A stretch of DNA of 64,000 bases from Dehalococcoidia bacterium (GCA_021462855.1 JAJTXQ010000020.1:1-64000); one strand, 5' to 3'; positions 16,878 through 26,147 are shown, counted from the stretch's first letter. Program-made: numbers and translations. The notes: generated by a model from the letters alone, not told the origin.

Positions 16878-17866
16878 CGTGCACCTCCCGCGATCGAGCC
16901 TTCCGGCTGCGTCGCCGGCCGTCCGGGTATGTCGAGGTCGGGCGGTGGCGGCGCGGGGTTGCTCGTGCCGGCCATCAGTTGCGCCGGGACGGCCTCGCAC
17001 AGCTCGTCGAGCGTCCACATCGCCGGCTTCCAGATCGTGCGCGCAGGCGTCGGGTGATGCGCGAGCCCGACGGTGCCGCCGGCGACATGGAAGATCTGCC
17101 CGTTGACGTTCCACGCCTCGTCGGTGCAGAGGTACGCCGTCATCGGCGCGACCATCTCGGGGTCGCGCATGAGCTGCGCCTGCGTCACCGGCGGCTGGTT
17201 CGGCGCGGCAGAGCCGATGCCCGCGCGGGCACGCAGCTCGCGCGCTTCCTGCGTGACCTGCATCGTCATGCGGGTGGCGGCCGCCGGCGCGATGGCGTTG
17301 CACGTCACGCCGTACCGCCCGAGGTCTTTCGCGACGACGCGCGTGAACCCGGCGATCCCTGATTTCGCCGCGCCGTAGTTGGCCTGGCCGGGGTTTCCGA
17401 GCAGCCCCGAACCCGACGTGAAGTTCACGATCCGGCCGTACCGCTGTTGGCGCATCATGATCGCCGCGGGCTTCGTCGTGTTGAAGTGCCCTTTCAGGTG
17501 CACCGCGATGACATCGTCCCACTCTTGCTCGGACATGTTGAAGATCATCCGGTCGCGCAGAATGCCAGCGACGTTGATCAGCGCGTCGATGCGGCCGAAC
17601 GCGCCGATGGCCGCGCGCACGATCGCCTCGCCGCCATCGACGGTCGCGACGCTGTCGTAGCTGGCGACGGCGGCGCCGCCCTCGCCCTTGATCTCGGCGA
17701 CGACCTGGTCGGCCGGCCCGGCATCGTGGCCTGTGCCGTCGACGTTGACACCCGGGTCGTTGACGACGACCCGCGCGCCCTCGCGCGCGCAGAGCAGCGC
17801 GACGCCGCGGCCGATGCCGCGCCCCGCGCCGGTGATGACGATGCTCTTGCCTTCGAGTGCGCCCAT
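16874..17866 (-). CDS. HSD17B4-like short-chain dehydrogenase with Pro-rich C-terminal tail (copy 1)
   Basis: A 330-residue paralogue of the downstream SDR: GALEGKSIVITGAGRGIGRG at the start, VVVNDPGVNVDG, INVAGILRDRMIFNM, catalytic Tyr/Lys in ANYGAAKSGIAG, then a tail with MWTLDELCEAVPAQL and NPAPPPPDLDIPGRPATQ. I chose ATG 17866, with AGAAGG 8 nt upstream; 26 more codons are open but uninformative. The C-terminal extension is not part of the core SDR fold, and the identity of both tails points to a conserved docking or structural role. Expected reaction: (3R)-hydroxyacyl-CoA to 3-ketoacyl-CoA, following the MaoC hydratases upstream. Confidence 0.85.
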   Translation of the reverse strand: MGALEGKSIVITGAGRGIGRGVALLCAREGARVVVNDPGVNVDGTGHDAGPADQVVAEIKGEGGAAVASYDSVATVDGGEAIVRAAIGAFGRIDALINVAGILRDRMIFNMSEQEWDDVIAVHLKGHFNTTKPAAIMMRQQRYGRIVNFTSGSGLLGNPGQANYGAAKSGIAGFTRVVAKDLGRYGVTCNAIAPAAATRMTMQVTQEARELRARAGIGSAAPNQPPVTQAQLMRDPEMVAPMTAYLCTDEAWNVNGQIFHVAGGTVGLAHHPTPARTIWKPAMWTLDELCEAVPAQLMAGTSNPAPPPPDLDIPGRPATQPEGSIAGGAR

Positions 17867-17954
17867 GCCGTTGACCTTCTGCTGGCCCAGCGGAGATGGC
17901 AGCGCCGCCGGCCCGGCTCCGTCCGCCGCGGCCGGCAAGCGCATGTCCGCGTGG

Positions 17955-18392
17955 TTATCCCCGAGAGGGGAGCGCGACCACTGCCGTGCCCGGCGTCGTC
18001 TTCTTGCCTTCGTCGTTTTCCGTCCACACGTCGAGTTCGACGATGTTCTCGCCGCCCTCCTGCCGCTTCGCGGTGACGACGCCCTTCACGGTGATCGTCT
18101 GGTTGATGAAGTCCATGCCGCGGTAACTGACGCCGAACCTCTTGACGCGGCCCTTGTAGCCCGCGAACGCGAACACGGCGCGCCCCACCTGCGCGTACTT
18201 GAACCGCCCGTGCGTGATGTTGTCCGGGATGCCCATCGCCTTGAGCATGGGGAACTTCTCGTCGAAGTGGAGCGGGTTGAAGTCGCCGCTGCCGGCAGCG
18301 AACTTCACGAGCTGTTGCTTGTCGGGTGCGATCTTGATCTCGGGCAGTTCCTGCCCTTCCTTCACGTCTTCGTAGTACGTCTGCTCAGCCAC
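17955..18392 (-). CDS. MaoC-like (R)-specific enoyl-CoA hydratase subunit (pair B)
   Basis: A 145-residue hot-dog protein. The hydratase 2 motif is present: FAAGSGDFNPLHFDEKF near residue 32 (catalytic Asp and His), followed by NITHGRFKYA. GTG start with AAGGAAGG upstream. It pairs with the FAS1-like dehydratase gene directly upstream; heteromeric MaoC hydratases such as ChsH1-ChsH2 of steroid degradation are built from one active and one substrate-binding subunit. It probably hydrates a bulky 2-enoyl-CoA to the (3R)-hydroxy form. Confidence 0.83.
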   Translation of the reverse strand: MAEQTYYEDVKEGQELPEIKIAPDKQQLVKFAAGSGDFNPLHFDEKFPMLKAMGIPDNITHGRFKYAQVGRAVFAFAGYKGRVKRFGVSYRGMDFINQTITVKGVVTAKRQEGGENIVELDVWTENDEGKKTTPGTAVVALPSRG

Positions 18393-18414
18393 GGTGACTG
18401 TGCCTTCCTTTCGC

Positions 18415-18900
18415 CTAGCCCAGGTGGATCGAGGTCAGCCGCTGCTTGGCGACGACCTGGCCGGTGGCCTGGTTCTTAAACACGGATTCGTTCGTGACGA
18501 ACACCATGTTCCCCTTCACCTTCACATCCGCGAGGTGCGACGTCTCGACCAGCGTGTCGCCGGCGCAGATGTAGTCGAAGTACTCGGTCTCGGTGCCGCC
18601 GTCGAGCAGCCCCTTCATCGGCAGGTTGAGCCGCGCGCCGCCCTGTCGCCGCGGGAAGCCGAACGTGGCGTCGTTCGTCTCCGGGCTGAACGCGGGGGTG
18701 CCCACGTACCCGAGCGGCGCGACGATACTGCGGAAGCCCTGCGACTTCGCAAAGTCCACGTCGTAGTGGATCGGGTCCGTGGAGCCGATGCCGCGGGCGT
18801 ACATGCGCACGCTCGTGGTCGTCACCTCGTACACCCACGGCGCGGTCTCGACGCCAAACTGGGCTTTGACTTCGTCCGTGATCTCGAACACTTCTGCCAA
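18415..18900 (-). CDS. FAS1-like dehydratase domain protein, MaoC N-type (pair B)
   Basis: A 161-residue hot-dog protein of the MaoC_dehydrat_N type. Typical blocks: YARGIGSTDPIHYDVDFAKS near residue 33, IVAPLGYVGTPAF, LLDGGTETEYFDYICAGDTL. The active-site Asp/His pair of hydratase 2 is not in its usual spacing, which fits a non-catalytic or half-site partner of the next gene. I chose TTG 18900 because AGAAGGAG lies 7 nt upstream; a TTG 21 nt further up has no such site. It forms a co-transcribed pair with the gene at 17955. Confidence 0.8.
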   Translation of the reverse strand: MAEVFEITDEVKAQFGVETAPWVYEVTTTSVRMYARGIGSTDPIHYDVDFAKSQGFRSIVAPLGYVGTPAFSPETNDATFGFPRRQGGARLNLPMKGLLDGGTETEYFDYICAGDTLVETSHLADVKVKGNMVFVTNESVFKNQATGQVVAKQRLTSIHLG

Positions 18901-18917
18901 GTCGCTACTCCTTCTGC

Positions 18918-19346
18918 TCAACCCCGGCCGGGAAGCGTCACGAGCGCTGTCCCGGGCGATGTCTTCGTGCCATCAGGTTTTTCCGTCCAGACGTCGAGTT
19001 CGATGAAGTGCTCACCGCCCTCGCTGTACTTCTTCGTGATCACGCCGCGGCAGATGATGTCCTGGTCCGGCTCATCCATCCCGCGGTAGGCGCAGCCGAA
19101 CTTGCGGAGACTGCCGGCTTCGCCCGCCCAGTCGTGCAGCAGCTGGCCGAGGAAGGCGTTCTTGAGCGCGCCGTGCACGATCAGGCCTTTCAGCCCGGTC
19201 GACTGCGCAAAGTCCTTGTCGTAATGGATCTGGTAGAAGTCCCCGGAGCCGGCGGCCCAGAGCACGAGTTGCTGCGTGCTGCAGTTCTTCCTGAGCTGCG
19301 GGATCTCGTCGCCAGTGTTCACGTCCTCGAAGTAGACCTGTCCCAT
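18918..19346 (-). CDS. MaoC-like (R)-specific enoyl-CoA hydratase subunit (pair A)
   Basis: A 142-residue hot-dog hydratase paralogous to the gene at 17955. The motif region reads WAAGSGDFYQIHYDKDFAQS, keeping the Asp and His with changed flanks (YQI instead of NPL), which may shift substrate choice. The centre reads LIVHGALKNAFLGQLLHDW and the end LVTLPGRG matches the paralogue's VVALPSRG. It follows its FAS1-like partner by 14 nt. Same expected chemistry as pair B. Confidence 0.83.
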   Translation of the reverse strand: MGQVYFEDVNTGDEIPQLRKNCSTQQLVLWAAGSGDFYQIHYDKDFAQSTGLKGLIVHGALKNAFLGQLLHDWAGEAGSLRKFGCAYRGMDEPDQDIICRGVITKKYSEGGEHFIELDVWTEKPDGTKTSPGTALVTLPGRG

Positions 19347-19360
19347 CGCCGCAGGCGCTC

Positions 19361-19852
19361 CTAGTACTGGATGACCGTGCCGTACATCTTTGCGACGACT
19401 TTTCCGCGCTGGTTCGTGTACGTCGTCTCCCGCTTCGTGATGAGCATCGGGCCGAGGCGGCCTTCCGTCTCCTCAAAGGCGGTGATCTTTGTGCGCGCGG
19501 TGATCGTATCGCCGGCGCAGACGCTGTCCTCGTCCGGGAAGTATTCGTAGTCGGTGCCGCCGTTGAGCACCCGCTTGTACGGGATGTTGAAGCCGCGTCC
19601 GCCGGTCGGGCCCTGTGGCGGCGCACCCGGGCGGAAGATCGGTGTGCCGAAGAACCCCGGCGGGGCGACGATTGATCGGTGGCCGCGCGCCTTCGCGGCC
19701 GCCTCGTCGTAGTAGATCGGGTCTGTGTGCCCGACCGCGCGCGCAAACATGCGGCAGTTCGTCTTCTCGACCTCGAGCGTGGCCGGCGACCCTTCGACGC
19801 CGATCGCGGCGCGCATCTCGTCGGTGACCACGGAGTTCTGTGCCTGCGTCAT
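19361..19852 (-). CDS. FAS1-like dehydratase domain protein, MaoC N-type (pair A)
   Basis: A 163-residue paralogue of the gene at 18415: FARAVGHTDPIYYDEAAAKA near residue 36, IVAPPGFFGTPIF, VLNGGTDYEYFPDEDSVCAGD. It is the first gene of the six-gene dehydratase/SDR operon, under the strong promoter at 19934-19962. With the next gene it should form a heteromeric enoyl-CoA hydratase. Family knowledge (ChsH1/ChsH2, MaoC pairs) suggests it recognises bulky side-chain CoA esters; the substrate is inferred. Confidence 0.8.
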   Translation of the reverse strand: MTQAQNSVVTDEMRAAIGVEGSPATLEVEKTNCRMFARAVGHTDPIYYDEAAAKARGHRSIVAPPGFFGTPIFRPGAPPQGPTGGRGFNIPYKRVLNGGTDYEYFPDEDSVCAGDTITARTKITAFEETEGRLGPMLITKRETTYTNQRGKVVAKMYGTVIQY

Positions 19853-19933
19853 GCGTCCGCTTCGCGCTCAGTCCGCCTCAGCGGCACACGCGCCCGGGAA
19901 CCTCACGTAAACGTCAGATGGATTCGCGTTCGG

Positions 19934-19962
19934 ACGATAGCACCGGCCCCAACGGGTGTCAA
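19934..19962 (-). promoter_or_regulatory. Promoter of the dehydratase/SDR operon
   Basis: On the - strand TTGACA (19962-19957), a 17-nt spacer and TATCGT (19939-19934) form a strong sigma-70 promoter. The predicted leader is about 75 nt before ATG 19852 and contains ACGTTTACGT, a possible small operator. Confidence 0.65.
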
Positions 19963-20101
19963 CGACCGTTACCGTGAAAGCCGACCGCGCGGGACGGCGC
20001 CGCAAACGGCGCACGCGGCGCCCGGCGCGCGCGTTCTCGGGCGGCGCGGGAGACGCCGCCGGCTGCGCGCTCATGCGGGGAGGTGCGCCTGCCGTAATTC
20101 C

Positions 20102-20130
20102 TTGATCGTGTGATACCTCCGCGATAGACT
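20102..20130 (+). promoter_or_regulatory. Promoter of hppA
   Basis: TTGATC (20102-20107), a 17-nt spacer and TAGACT (20125-20130). The leader would be about 83 nt long before ATG 20220. By-eye match to sigma-70. Confidence 0.55.
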
Positions 20131-20219
20131 GCCGCGCTTTACGGGAGGTGCACCCGCGCCTCCTTTTGTGTGTTCGGAAACCTCGCTGCGGAGGATGCGC
20201 GAGGGGGAGGGAGCGGCCG

Positions 20220-22565
20220 ATGGAACTCGTCTGGCTCGTGCCGGTCACCGGCGTTGCTGCCGCGTTGTTCGCCGTATGGCTGGCGTACGACGTGCTGCGC
20301 AGGGACACCGGGACCGCGGCGATGAAAGACATCGCCGACATGATCTTCGAGGGCGCCATGGCGTTCCTCTCGCGGCAGTACCGCACGATCGCCATCCTGG
20401 CGATCGTGACGGCGGTCGCGGTGGCGGTGATCGTCGGTTCGATCTCCGAGGGCGTGAAGCCGATCATCTCCGAGAACGGCCAGGTCTCCTTCGGCGAGAA
20501 CGAGGTCGTCGGCCGCTGGGAGGAGGGCATCCTCACCGGCATCGCGTTCCTCGTCGGCGCGATCTGCTCCGGACTCGCGGGGTACATTGGCATGTTCATC
20601 GCGGTGCGGTCGAACATCCGCACGGCGGCCGCGGCGCAGAAGAGCCTGAAAGATGCGATCACCGTGTCGCTTCGTGGCGGCGCCGTCTCGGGCTTTCTGG
20701 TCGTGGCGCTGAGCCTGCTCGGCGTCTCCGGCATCTTCCTGGTCTATAGCCGGATCCTCGACAACCCGCCGCAAATCGCGCCGTTCCTCATCGTCGGCTT
20801 CGGCTTCGGCGCCAGCTTTGTCGCGCTGTTTGCGCAGCTCGGAGGCGGCATCTACACCAAGGCCGCCGACGTCGGCGCCGACCTCGTCGGCAAGGTCGAG
20901 GCGGGGATTCCCGAGGACGATCCGCGCAACGCCGCGGTCGTCGCCGACCTGGTGGGCGACAACGTCGGCGACTGCGCGGGCCGTGGCGCCGACCTGTTCG
21001 AATCGATGTCCGCCGAGAACATCGGCGCGATGATCCTGGGTGTGGCGATCTACGCCGTGACCGACCGCATCGAGTGGATCATGTTCCCGCTGGTGCTCCG
21101 GTCGTTCGGCATCATCGCCACGATCGTCGGCCTTTCGTCGGTGCCGTTCTTCACGGACTCCGACCCGCACAGCAAGCAGGACCCGATGACCCCGCTGAAC
21201 TACGGGTACTACATCGTGTCCGCGCTCTCCGTCGTCGGGTTGTTCATCTCGACGTACTTCATGCTCGAAGACGCGTGGGCGTGGTACTTCGCGTGCGGCA
21301 TCGTCGGCATCCTGACCGGCATCGCGTTCGTGTACATCACGCAGTACTACACGGCGGGCTCGTGGCGCCCGGTGCAGGAGATCGCCGACGCGTCACGCAC
21401 CGGACCGGCGACGAACATCATCATCGGCACGGCCGTCGGCTTCGAGACGACCGCGATGACGGCGATCTCGATCGGCCTGGCGCTGGTCGTCTCGTTCGTG
21501 CTTGGCTCACAGGCCGACATCGCGCCCGGGATCCCGGAATTCACGGCGGGTATCTTCGGTACCGCCGTCGCGACGATGGGCATGCTGATGTCCGCCGCGT
21601 ACATCCTGAGCATGGACACGTTCGGGCCGATCACCGACAACGCGGGCGGTATCACCGAGATGTCCGGCGCGCCCGAAAGCGCGCGCGAGATCACCGACAA
21701 GCTGGACTCCGTCGGCAACACCACGAAGGCGCTCACGAAGGGCTACGCCGTGGCTTCGGCCGGACTCGCCGCGTTCCTGCTGTTCTCGGCGTACCTGGAC
21801 AAGGTCAAGGAGCGGCTCGAGATCCCGCTGACCGCGGAGCTGCCGATCGACCTGGCGAACGTCGACGTGTTCGTCGGGGGGCTGCTGGGCGTCATGCTGG
21901 TGTTCCTGTTCAGTTCGCTCGCGATCCGCGCCGTCGGCAACGCGGGCGGCGCGATCATCGAGGAAGTGCGGCGGCAGTTCCGCAACGACCCGGGCATCAT
22001 GGCGGGCACGTCGCGCCCCGACTACGCCGCGGCGGTCGACATCACGGCCCGCGCCGCGCTCCGCGAGATGATCCTGCCGGGCATCCTGGCGGTCGGCCTG
22101 CCGATCGTCGTCGGCCTGCTGTTCCGCTACACGCGCGACTCCAGCGTCGAAGTCGCGGGCGTGGGCACGTACGAGGACGCGTCGGGCTGGCTGGCAGTGG
22201 CGGGCGTGCTCATCGTCGGCACCATCGGCGGCATCATGATGGCGACGGTGCTGAACAACGGCGGCGGCGCCTGGGACAACGCGAAGAAGTTCATCGAGTC
22301 CGGCGGGCTCAAGGACGAGAACGGCAAGGTGCTCGGAAAGGGCAGCGACCCGCACAAGGCGGCGGTCGTCGGTGACACCGTCGGCGCCCCGTTCAAGGAC
22401 ACCGCCGGCCCGTCACTGCACGTGCTGATCAAGCTGCTGGCGACGATCACGCTCGTGCTGGCGCCGCTCTTCATTGTCAGCGGGTCGAAGGTCGAGGACG
22501 AAGGCGGCACGGCCGAGCCGGCCGGCATCGAGCAACTGGCGCCGGAGGCCATCGCGGCGCCATAG
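20220..22565 (+). CDS. hppA: K+-independent H+-translocating membrane pyrophosphatase
   Basis: A 781-residue membrane enzyme that couples PPi hydrolysis to proton pumping, with about 16 hydrophobic segments. The substrate site is clear: DVGADLVGKVEAGIPEDDPR near residue 215, LVGDNVGDCAGRGADLFES after it, SDPHKAAVVGDTVGAPFKD near the end. The determinant after helix 11 reads GNTTKAL, with Lys at the position that makes family members K+-independent (K+-dependent ones have Ala). I chose ATG 20220, which begins at MELVWLVPVTG and is preceded by GGGGAGGGAG. It should recycle PPi from acyl-CoA ligases and biosynthesis into proton-motive force. A hairpin terminator follows. Confidence 0.96.
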   Translation: MELVWLVPVTGVAAALFAVWLAYDVLRRDTGTAAMKDIADMIFEGAMAFLSRQYRTIAILAIVTAVAVAVIVGSISEGVKPIISENGQVSFGENEVVGRWEEGILTGIAFLVGAICSGLAGYIGMFIAVRSNIRTAAAAQKSLKDAITVSLRGGAVSGFLVVALSLLGVSGIFLVYSRILDNPPQIAPFLIVGFGFGASFVALFAQLGGGIYTKAADVGADLVGKVEAGIPEDDPRNAAVVADLVGDNVGDCAGRGADLFESMSAENIGAMILGVAIYAVTDRIEWIMFPLVLRSFGIIATIVGLSSVPFFTDSDPHSKQDPMTPLNYGYYIVSALSVVGLFISTYFMLEDAWAWYFACGIVGILTGIAFVYITQYYTAGSWRPVQEIADASRTGPATNIIIGTAVGFETTAMTAISIGLALVVSFVLGSQADIAPGIPEFTAGIFGTAVATMGMLMSAAYILSMDTFGPITDNAGGITEMSGAPESAREITDKLDSVGNTTKALTKGYAVASAGLAAFLLFSAYLDKVKERLEIPLTAELPIDLANVDVFVGGLLGVMLVFLFSSLAIRAVGNAGGAIIEEVRRQFRNDPGIMAGTSRPDYAAAVDITARAALREMILPGILAVGLPIVVGLLFRYTRDSSVEVAGVGTYEDASGWLAVAGVLIVGTIGGIMMATVLNNGGGAWDNAKKFIESGGLKDENGKVLGKGSDPHKAAVVGDTVGAPFKDTAGPSLHVLIKLLATITLVLAPLFIVSGSKVEDEGGTAEPAGIEQLAPEAIAAP

Positions 22566-22589
22566 TCGCCGACCAGGCTGCATCGCAAA

Positions 22590-22619
22590 AGAAGGGGCAT
22601 CCGGCTGGATGCCCCTTCT
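22590..22619. terminator. Bidirectional intrinsic terminator
   Basis: A perfect 13-bp stem (AGAAGGGGCATCC with its complement, loop GGCT) lies between the convergent hppA and acyl-CoA ligase genes. Read on the - strand, the stem is followed by TTTTGC, which favours termination of the ligase transcript; on the + strand the T-run is weak. Confidence 0.8.
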
Positions 22620-22639
22620 GCATTCCGCTGCGACGCCGA

Positions 22640-24520
22640 CTATGCGGTTGCCGACTCTTCGGGCTCCGGCTCCGGCGTGGCGAGCGCGTCCTGCAGCGCC
22701 TGCCACGACGCCGCCCACCGCTCCGTGTCGAAGCTGTAGGCGTCGCGGACGGCGCCGCGCATCACCTTGCGGATCGGCGTGCGCGGCAGCGGCTCGTCGG
22801 TGAGGATGAATTCCGCCACGCGCTTGTACTGGGCGAGGTCGCGCTGCTGCACCGCGAGGTCCCTGTCGACGAGTTCGGCAACGGCGTCGTGCGTCGGGTC
22901 GCCGCCCCCGAGCAGGGCGACCGCCTCGTCGCGGTTCGGATAGATGAGCGCCGTGACCTGCGTCTTGCCGCGTACCTTGCGACCGAACACCAGCACATCC
23001 TGGACGAGCCGGCTGCGCTCGATGCACTCCTCGAGCTCGTCGGGGTGCACTTTCTCGCCGGAGTCGAGCACGATGACGAACTTGCTGCGGCCGGTGATCC
23101 AGATGTTGCCTTCGTCGTCGATGCGGCCGACGTCGCCGGTGCGGAGCCAGTCACCCATCTTGATGGCGGCGGACTCCTCCGGCGCGCGCCAGTAGCCGGG
23201 CGTGATGTTGTCGCCACGGGCGATCAGCTCGCCCTCGCCGTGGATGTTGACGTAGAGCTCCTTCTCGGGCACGTCGATCAGGGCGACCTCGACGCCCTCG
23301 ATCGCCGGGCCGATCGAGCCGAGCCGCTCCTCGTAGTAGTTCGACATGTAGAACTTCCGCGGGCTCCATCGCTGGATCGAGAGCCCCGGCGACGCTTCGC
23401 TCAGGCCCCAGCCCTGGATGATGGCAATGCCGAGCCGCGAGAAATCAAGCGCGACCTGCGGGTTGAGCGCCGCGCCGCCGCTGACCATGAAGCGCAGGCT
23501 GCCGCCGAGCCGCTTGTGCAGCTCGCGGAAGACGATGCGCCCGATGTTGATGCCGGTGCGCTTCTTCGTCGCCTCGACGATGCGCAGTCCCTTCTCGAAC
23601 GTCTCCATCCGCCCCTGCACCTCGATGCTGTGGAGGATGTTGCGGTACATCACCTCGAACAGCGCGGGCACGCCGAGGAAGATCGTGGGCTTCACCTCGG
23701 CCATCCGGTCGCGGATGCGGCGCAGGTCGTTTTCGAACGTGATCTCGGCCCCGGCGACGGGCGCGATCACGACCGCGACCAGGAACGGGAAGGCATGGTG
23801 CATCGGCAGCACAATGACGACGCGGTCGCGCTCATTGAACGGGATGCACGCGCGCATCTGCCTGTTATTCACCATGAAGTTGCGGTGCGTCAGCATGACG
23901 CCCTTCGCGCCGCCCGATGTGCCCGAGGTGAACACGATCGATGCAAGGTCATCGGGCCGGACAGTGCGGCTTGCGAGCGTGCGCCGCGCGTCCTCGCTCG
24001 CCTCGCCGGCGATCTCATCGAGCGACGGCGCGCCGTGCGTGTCCTCGCCCGGTTCGCCGGCGACGATCAGCGCGCGCAGTTGCGCGAGGTGCTCACGCAG
24101 ACGGCTGTACGGCTTCGGCGAAAGGATGGCCATCGCCGGGTCGGCGTGGCGCGACATGGCCGCGATTTCGTGCGGCTTGAGGTCGAAGTAGATCGGCACG
24201 GCGACGGCGCCCGTGAGGACGATCGCGTAATACGCGCGCACCCAGTCGTAGCCGTTCTCCATGACGAGCAGCACGCGCTCGCCCGGCTGCAGCCCGCGCG
24301 CGACGAGCCCGGCGGCGAGGTTGTGCGCGTCGCGGTAGATGTCCGCGCCGGTGTGCCGCTGCCACTGGCGGCGCTGCTTCTGCTGGAACAGCACCTTGTC
24401 GTTCCACGTGCGGCGCAGGTGGTCCAGGTGCTCCGCAAAGGTCGCAGGGTAGAGGTCGTCGTGCGTCCGGGTGTCCGCGGTGGCTTCGTCGTGAGTTGGC
24501 CGTGAAATGCCGAGTACCAT
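22640..24520 (-). CDS. Long-chain fatty acid--CoA ligase (AMP-binding)
   Basis: A 626-residue adenylate-forming enzyme of the FadD/ACSL type. The P-loop-like motif is SIVFTSGTSGGAKGVMLTHRN (about residue 195, one residue shifted from the usual TSGTTG), with QGWGLSEASPG and DWLRTGDVGRIDDEGNIWI later and the KVHPDELEE hinge near 490. It activates fatty acids to acyl-CoA, releasing AMP and PPi, which the neighbouring pyrophosphatase could use. I chose ATG 24520 (MVLGISRP); 45 upstream codons are open but look non-coding. It stands alone on the - strand. Confidence 0.9.
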   Translation of the reverse strand: MVLGISRPTHDEATADTRTHDDLYPATFAEHLDHLRRTWNDKVLFQQKQRRQWQRHTGADIYRDAHNLAAGLVARGLQPGERVLLVMENGYDWVRAYYAIVLTGAVAVPIYFDLKPHEIAAMSRHADPAMAILSPKPYSRLREHLAQLRALIVAGEPGEDTHGAPSLDEIAGEASEDARRTLASRTVRPDDLASIVFTSGTSGGAKGVMLTHRNFMVNNRQMRACIPFNERDRVVIVLPMHHAFPFLVAVVIAPVAGAEITFENDLRRIRDRMAEVKPTIFLGVPALFEVMYRNILHSIEVQGRMETFEKGLRIVEATKKRTGINIGRIVFRELHKRLGGSLRFMVSGGAALNPQVALDFSRLGIAIIQGWGLSEASPGLSIQRWSPRKFYMSNYYEERLGSIGPAIEGVEVALIDVPEKELYVNIHGEGELIARGDNITPGYWRAPEESAAIKMGDWLRTGDVGRIDDEGNIWITGRSKFVIVLDSGEKVHPDELEECIERSRLVQDVLVFGRKVRGKTQVTALIYPNRDEAVALLGGGDPTHDAVAELVDRDLAVQQRDLAQYKRVAEFILTDEPLPRTPIRKVMRGAVRDAYSFDTERWAASWQALQDALATPEPEPEESATA

Positions 24521-24743
24521 CGTGAAGCGCGTCTCCAGGCCTGCGGGGGCCACTACAAGCTCATGCCGACCGTGACGCGAGGTGTCGGCGCCTGGGAGAT
24601 CGCGTGCCGGAAGTATACCCGCGCCACGGCAATCGCGGTGCTCGCGTTCTGTCAACGAATGCGCCGCAATCCTGATTCGATCGTAGCGGCCGCCCCGGGA
24701 ACCCGTGAGGTACGAACGGACTATTGCGCTTGACGGAATCCGG

Positions 24744-26147
24744 CTAAAAGTCGCCCTCGCCGCGCAGGTTGCCGTTGCTCCGGCGCAGCTTTTCGAGCGC
24801 CTGCGCCTCGATCTGGCGGGCGCGCTCGCGCGTCACACCGAGCTCGTTGCCGACGATGTCGAGCGTCCGCGGGCGGCCATCCTTGATCCCGAACCGGAGC
24901 TCGATCACCGTCCGCTCGCGAGGAGTAAGCACATCAAGCGCCGAGCGGACGCGCTCGCGCAGCAGCTGGCGCGATGCCTCTTCTTCCGGCGAAGGCGCCA
25001 TCACGTCCTCGAGGACGCTGCCAAGCGTGCCTTCCTCCTCCTCGCCGACGGGCGTCTCGAGCGAGACGACGGACTGGCGAAGGGCACGGGCCGCTTCGCG
25101 CACCTTGTCGGGCGGCATGCCCATCTGGCGGGACAGCTCGGATGTCTTCGGCTCGCGGCCGAAGCGCTGGAACAGCTTCTCGCGCGCCTGCGAGTACTTG
25201 GAAATGAGCTCCGTGATGTGGATCGGCAGCCGGATCGTGCGCCCCTTGTCGGCGATGGCGCGGCCGACGGCCTGGCGGATCCACCACGTCGCGTACGTGC
25301 TGAACCGGAAGCCGCGGCGGTGCTCGAACTTCTCGACGGCGCGCATCAGGCCGCCATTGCCTTCCTGGATGAGGTCCATCAGCGGCATGCCTCGGCCGGC
25401 GTACTTCTTCGCCACGCTGACCACCAGGCGGAGGTTGGCGTTGACCATGTGCTCTTCGGCCTTCTGCGCCCGCTCCCGCGCCGCCTTGATGTACGGCATC
25501 AGGATGCGCAGCCGGGCGGCGAGCGCGCGGGCGGTCGGCCGCGTGACGCCGCGCGCGATGATGTCGTTGGCCTCGTTCAGCGCCTTGTGCGCGTCAGGCG
25601 GGAAGATGCGCTGGGCGACGGACAGCGTGATGAGCAGCGGGCGCGCCTGCGCGACGTTGCGCTTGCTCGCCGCCGACACCTGCTCCTCGAACGGCTCATC
25701 GAGCCGGTCCTGGATGGATTCGGCAAGCGCCGGGAAGAACAACTGGTCGGTGAACGCGCCGCGCGCGAAGCCCTTGAGCGCCTTCGACCGGCGCACGAGC
25801 GCCAGCCCGTCCCTGAGTTCGCACAGGAAGCGCACAGCGAGCTGCTCGTCGGCCGGGATGCTGCCGTGCTCCTCCAGGAAGGCGTCGCTCAGTTCCTCGA
25901 AGATGCGGCCGTTTTCGATGTCCTTGGCGAGCTGCACCTCCTCCTCGGGGCGGAGCAGCTTGTAGCGGGCGATTTCGTTAAGGTAGAGCTCGACGGAGTC
26001 GGGCGTCTCGCCCATCGGCTCCTCGGCCTCGGGGCGCACGACGACGGCCGGGACCGGCGCCGGCGCCCGGGGCGGCGCGATCTCGTCCATCTCCTCTTCA
26101 GGCACGATGTCGATGATCTCGTCTTTTGGTTTAACTTGCCTAACCAT
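24744..26147 (-). CDS. rpoD: RNA polymerase primary sigma factor (RpoD/SigA type)
   Basis: A 467-residue group 1 or close group 2 sigma-70 factor. Region 1.2 is at residues 50-80 ([20 protein letters not shown]), a non-conserved spacer follows to about 240, region 2 has [18 protein letters not shown] and [19 protein letters not shown], region 3 follows, and region 4 ends with [19 protein letters not shown]. The normally invariant QEGNIGLM in region 2.2 reads QEGNGGLM, an Ile-to-Gly change. The N-terminal 45 residues are acidic and disordered with little of region 1.1. GGTGAG lies upstream of the ATG. It would read the TTGACA/TATAAT-like promoters found across the window. Confidence 0.93.
   Translation of the reverse strand: MVRQVKPKDEIIDIVPEEEMDEIAPPRAPAPVPAVVVRPEAEEPMGETPDSVELYLNEIARYKLLRPEEEVQLAKDIENGRIFEELSDAFLEEHGSIPADEQLAVRFLCELRDGLALVRRSKALKGFARGAFTDQLFFPALAESIQDRLDEPFEEQVSAASKRNVAQARPLLITLSVAQRIFPPDAHKALNEANDIIARGVTRPTARALAARLRILMPYIKAARERAQKAEEHMVNANLRLVVSVAKKYAGRGMPLMDLIQEGNGGLMRAVEKFEHRRGFRFSTYATWWIRQAVGRAIADKGRTIRLPIHITELISKYSQAREKLFQRFGREPKTSELSRQMGMPPDKVREAARALRQSVVSLETPVGEEEEGTLGSVLEDVMAPSPEEEASRQLLRERVRSALDVLTPRERTVIELRFGIKDGRPRTLDIVGNELGVTRERARQIEAQALEKLRRSNGNLRGEGDF

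Larger units (their letters stand above)
19853..20219. other. Divergent intergenic region between the dehydratase operon and hppA
   Basis: The region carries the - strand promoter at 19934-19962 and the + strand promoter at 20102-20130. Between them (about 19980-20090) lies very GC-rich DNA with short inverted repeats such as CGCCG-CAAA-CGGCG. No gene is visible. Confidence 0.6.
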
